Positions 62,001-64,000 of a DNA stretch of 64,000 bases are shown here, one piece after another (the stretch's first letter is position 1; the number at the start of each line of letters is the position of its first letter). Below the pieces are notes generated by a model. That model did no database searches. It was not told the DNA's origin and was given only the letters and a program-made list of their open reading frames with translations. Origin of the DNA: Antedon mediterranea (taxonomy: Eukaryota > Echinodermata > Crinoidea > Comatulida > Antedonidae). The stretch lies in contig NC_092673.1 in NCBI RefSeq assembly GCF_964355755.1, forward strand, positions 29,765,001 to 29,829,000, given 5' to 3'. The position numbers and the translations under genes are program-made.

Positions 62001-64000
62001 TGAATGGGCCTTAAAACTGGTTTAATAACCTCAACACATGGTAAATTGTTGATCCTTATCATCCTAGTGTGAATGGGCCTTAAAACTGGTTTAATAATCT
62101 CAACACATGGTAAATTATTGATCCTTATCATCCTAGTGTGAATGGGCCTTAAAACTGGTTTAATAACCTCAACACATGGTAAATTGTTGATCCTTATCAT
62201 CCTAGTGTGAATGGGCCTTAAAACTGGTTTAATAACCTCAACACATGGTAAAACTAACCCTTTCATACATGGCTGGTCCTCCCATGACAGCGGCATCAAT
62301 AACACCATTAAGTTGCAGACTTAAGGGGTTGATAGGCAGATTAGCATTAGCTTGATGCTGGGTGATTACTCGTTTAAGTTTCTTGTTCTCCTCTTCCATT
62401 GTCTCAATAGCATTACGCAATGGACTGATCTCTTCCTGTAGTTTAAAAAAACACAAATCAAAATCATAGGTTATTATTATTATTATTTCAATCCAGGGTT
62501 CAATGCCACAATTCAGGGTTCAATGCCACTATCCAGGGTTCAATCCGCGATCCAGGGTCCAATCCGCGATCCAGGGTTCAAGCTCCAGATCCAGGGTTCA
62601 AGCTCAAGATCCAGGGCTCAATCCTGACCTTGCACATGTGGGTATTAAGACTCGCTTGATTCCTCAACACAGTTATGACGGATTCTAGTTTGTGCAACTA
62701 CCAACAACACATTATGCATAGGTTGTAAATTGAAAGTTCACTAATAATATACTGGTCGACTCACCGTATTCTGGCTAATGACCTCAAACCAACGCAATAT
62801 CCCAGGCAGCTCATAATTTGTAACATAATAGGTTCTCTCAATCCACATTGTCTGCAAAAAGGTTATTTGTTAATTTATTAAGAATCCTAACAAAGCTTAC
62901 AAATAATGACTATGTTAATACAGTCAACTCTCCCAAAAACCAGACTTTTTTTGAGGCCCCAAATTCATTTATCATTAAAAACACATATAATATTAGAAAA
63001 CCAGACATAATATTAATAGTAGGCCATCCCAAAGGTGTCTGGTATTGGGATAGTTGACTGTCAAATACATAAAACAGAGAATATTGAGAATTACTCACAG
63101 CAAACTCGTTTTCTTTGTCCTTTTGGCCTTTGTGGAATGGTCTTGAATAAGTGAAGCGTTGCACCTCATTCACTTCATAGTAGCTACAGAATATCGTGAG
63201 AACAAAAGGATAATGGTCAACATTTTTTTACCATATTTAATGAGGGTGATCCATCCAGCAATTGCTGATCATTTGAGACCCTCAGGTAAGGCAATGATAG
63301 TAAAGCATTTTGCCTAATGATGCCATCAGTATGGTACAGATAACCTTGAATCTTTATTGGGTTCAACTCCCGACAACTCCCAGTCTAATCAGCTGTAAAA
63401 TGAGCACCTGGTTGAAAATACTAGGTGGCGTGGAAAGGAACTGGTCATCCTACCACATAATGCTGAGGCTTAGTAAAATGAGCTACTAACAGCTCATTCT
63501 AAGTTCAGAAATGAATACGGGACTTGCCTTTACCTATCCCTATTTTTTTTTAATGAATTTAGACAGAAAATATGAGAGTAATGTTAATGTATTTTACCTT
63601 AAAATCTGGTCACAGATCATTTTCCCACGAAATTCTGATTTCGTCTCCCTCATTGGTTGCACAGGAACAATTTGCAAGACTAGAATTTGGTTAAGGATGA
63701 ACTTAGAATAAACTTAATAATAAACTTAACAACAACCTTTAGAATAAAGTATAAACATTAAATTAAAACTTAAGAATGAACATAGAGCAATTGGATTGAG
63801 TTTTTTAACAAATGAAATCCCAATGTCATTGGCGACTCCAGATAATAATAATTAAAAAAAGCTAAGCCTAACTTGCAAAAAGGATACTTTGGCCTTTGTT
63901 CATTTTCAAGTCAGCATCAGGTGGGGTTGTTTTGTTCATCAATTGAGCATTTGGAAACTGTTGTTGTAACCTAGCAACAAAATCAGCGAGCCTCTCATAT
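56077..64000 (-). CDS. DOCK1: DOCK1/5-type guanine nucleotide exchange factor, 3' part (5' end outside window)
   Basis: Twelve exons in transcript order: 63898-64000 (cut), 63598-63679, 63099-63183, 62765-62851, 62259-62435, 61330-61413, 60892-61023, 60157-60317, 59456-59630, 58458-58527, 56911-57047, 56077-56145; all GT/AG with matching phases. The first seven give the end of the DHR-2 domain: [74 protein letters not shown]. The rest is a Ser-rich linker and a tail with [20 protein letters not shown], close to the end of DOCK1, and PPPPLPVK, likely SH3 ligands. DHR-2 activates Rac, and the tail of DOCK1 binds the adaptor Crk (family knowledge). Family A assignment rests on the tail; DOCK1 versus DOCK5 is not resolved. 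Confidence 0.9.
57108..57268. mobile_element. GCTCTGTC MITE family, copy 12 (DOCK intron)
   Basis: AAAGCCTTGTCTGCACTATC left, TTTTGATAGTGTAGACAGAG right; 60 bp upstream of the exon 56911-57047 in the transcript sense. Confidence 0.85.
57612..57683 (-). tRNA. tRNA-Arg-like sequence with anticodon AUC (gene or pseudogene)
   Basis: A full clover leaf closes on the minus strand. Acceptor GCCCCAG/TTGGGGT (seven pairs with G-U), D arm GTTT/GGAC with loop AATGGATA, anticodon stem TCTGC/GCAGA perfect, T arm CCGGG/CTTGG with loop TTCGAAT. A TTTTT terminator follows at 57605-57609. The body resembles animal tRNA-Arg(CCT), but the anticodon loop is ATATCAA, giving AUC, which would read an Asp codon and is not used by animals. 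So it is probably a tRNA pseudogene or the head of a SINE. It lies in a DOCK intron. Confidence 0.6.
61070..61215. mobile_element. Mariner-like MITE, diverged copy (DOCK intron)
   Basis: TACAGTCAGCTTTACTACTA left and GTCTGGTATTGGGAGAGTTA right, with GACTCTCCC inside; related to the clearer copy at 62918-63060. Confidence 0.55.
61500..61592. mobile_element. MITE with GTAAGCGGTCAC ends, copy 2 (DOCK intron)
   Basis: Left ACAGGTGAACCTCCTGTAAG; right TTTACGGGAGGTTTAACTGT; related to 39938-40120 but about 90 bp shorter. Confidence 0.7.
61701..62252. repeat. 69-bp minisatellite, exactly eight units, next to a DOCK splice donor
   Basis: Unit TCGTTGATCCTTATCATCCT ... TTAATAACCTCAACACATGG, 8 x 69 = 552 bp, with only a few substitutions. 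The array ends six bases from the donor of exon 62259-62435. One minus frame is open through it because 69 is a multiple of three. Confidence 0.95.
62918..63060. mobile_element. Mariner-like MITE (DOCK intron)
   Basis: TACAGTCAACTCTCCCAAAA left, GGGATAGTTGACTGT right, with CCAGAC/GTCTGG inside; flanked by TA-type sequence. Confidence 0.7.
63240..63353 (-). mobile_element. SINE body, inverted copy of the element at 17541-17745 (DOCK intron)
   Basis: GGTGATCCATCCAGCAATTG and CCCTCAGGTAAGGCAATGA correspond to the reverse complement of 17650-17742. Immediately after it, to about 63490, lies another SINE-like stretch with box B GGTTCAACTCCC and AATCAGCTGTAAAATGAGCA. Confidence 0.6.

Noticed and set aside
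61688-62308. 206-residue minus-strand frame over the 69-bp array
   Set aside because: It is the DOCK exon frame running into the intron repeat; a good donor at 62258 and the fit of the next exon show that it is intronic.

Overview
The window is animal genomic DNA. Genes have many short exons with GT/AG introns, AATAAA signals, SINEs, LINEs, MITEs and satellites. Base composition is AT-rich and the short motif TAGGCCTA is scattered throughout. Tankyrase, SLD5 and DOCK proteins of ordinary metazoan type, a young TRIM family and Deu-like (5S-tRNA) SINE heads suggest a marine invertebrate deuterostome. An echinoderm is the best guess; this is inference, and the species cannot be fixed from the sequence.

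Layout. (1) 1-14,800: a tandem cluster of one TRIM-type family. There are two apparently intact two-exon genes (3914-6005 and 9148-11018), one 3' end cut by the window edge and at least two broken copies. Exon 1 encodes RING, B-box and coiled coil. Exon 2 encodes a domain that lines up without gaps with the core of LC8-type dynein light chain, a combination I do not know from described TRIM proteins. Both intact copies carry the same palindromic kappaB-like site about 115 bp before the ATG. (2) 15,589-45,623, minus strand: a complete tankyrase gene. I reconstructed 21 coding exons whose phases all agree, giving 1159 residues with five ankyrin clusters, SAM and PARP. Its 15 kb intron 10 holds a 6.9 kb satellite of 110-bp units, a large nested palindrome with two LINE fragments, a 24-bp array and a CAGGG-type transposon. 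(3) 45,986-48,263, plus strand: GINS4/SLD5, seven exons, 227 residues, head to head with tankyrase across 362 bp. (4) 50,950-51,363, minus: an intronless fatty-acid-binding-protein-like gene. (5) 51,700-56,000: gene-poor DNA with MITEs and a long GAT/ATG-rich tract. (6) 56,077-64,000, minus: the 3' part of a DOCK1/5-type Rac exchange factor (end of DHR-2 and proline-rich tail), with its 5' part beyond the window.

The named genes do not form a pathway. Tankyrase is a PARP scaffold, GINS4 a CMG helicase subunit, DOCK a Rac activator and FABP a lipid carrier. The TRIM cluster is the accessory, fast-changing part. It shows duplication, gene decay, minisatellite growth and capture of LINE sequence into a coding end, which together with the kappaB-like sites would fit innate-immune genes. 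The strongest novelty candidates are the TRIM/LC8-like fusion, the hairpin cluster inside a decayed copy, the satellite in the tankyrase intron and several apparently undescribed non-autonomous transposons.
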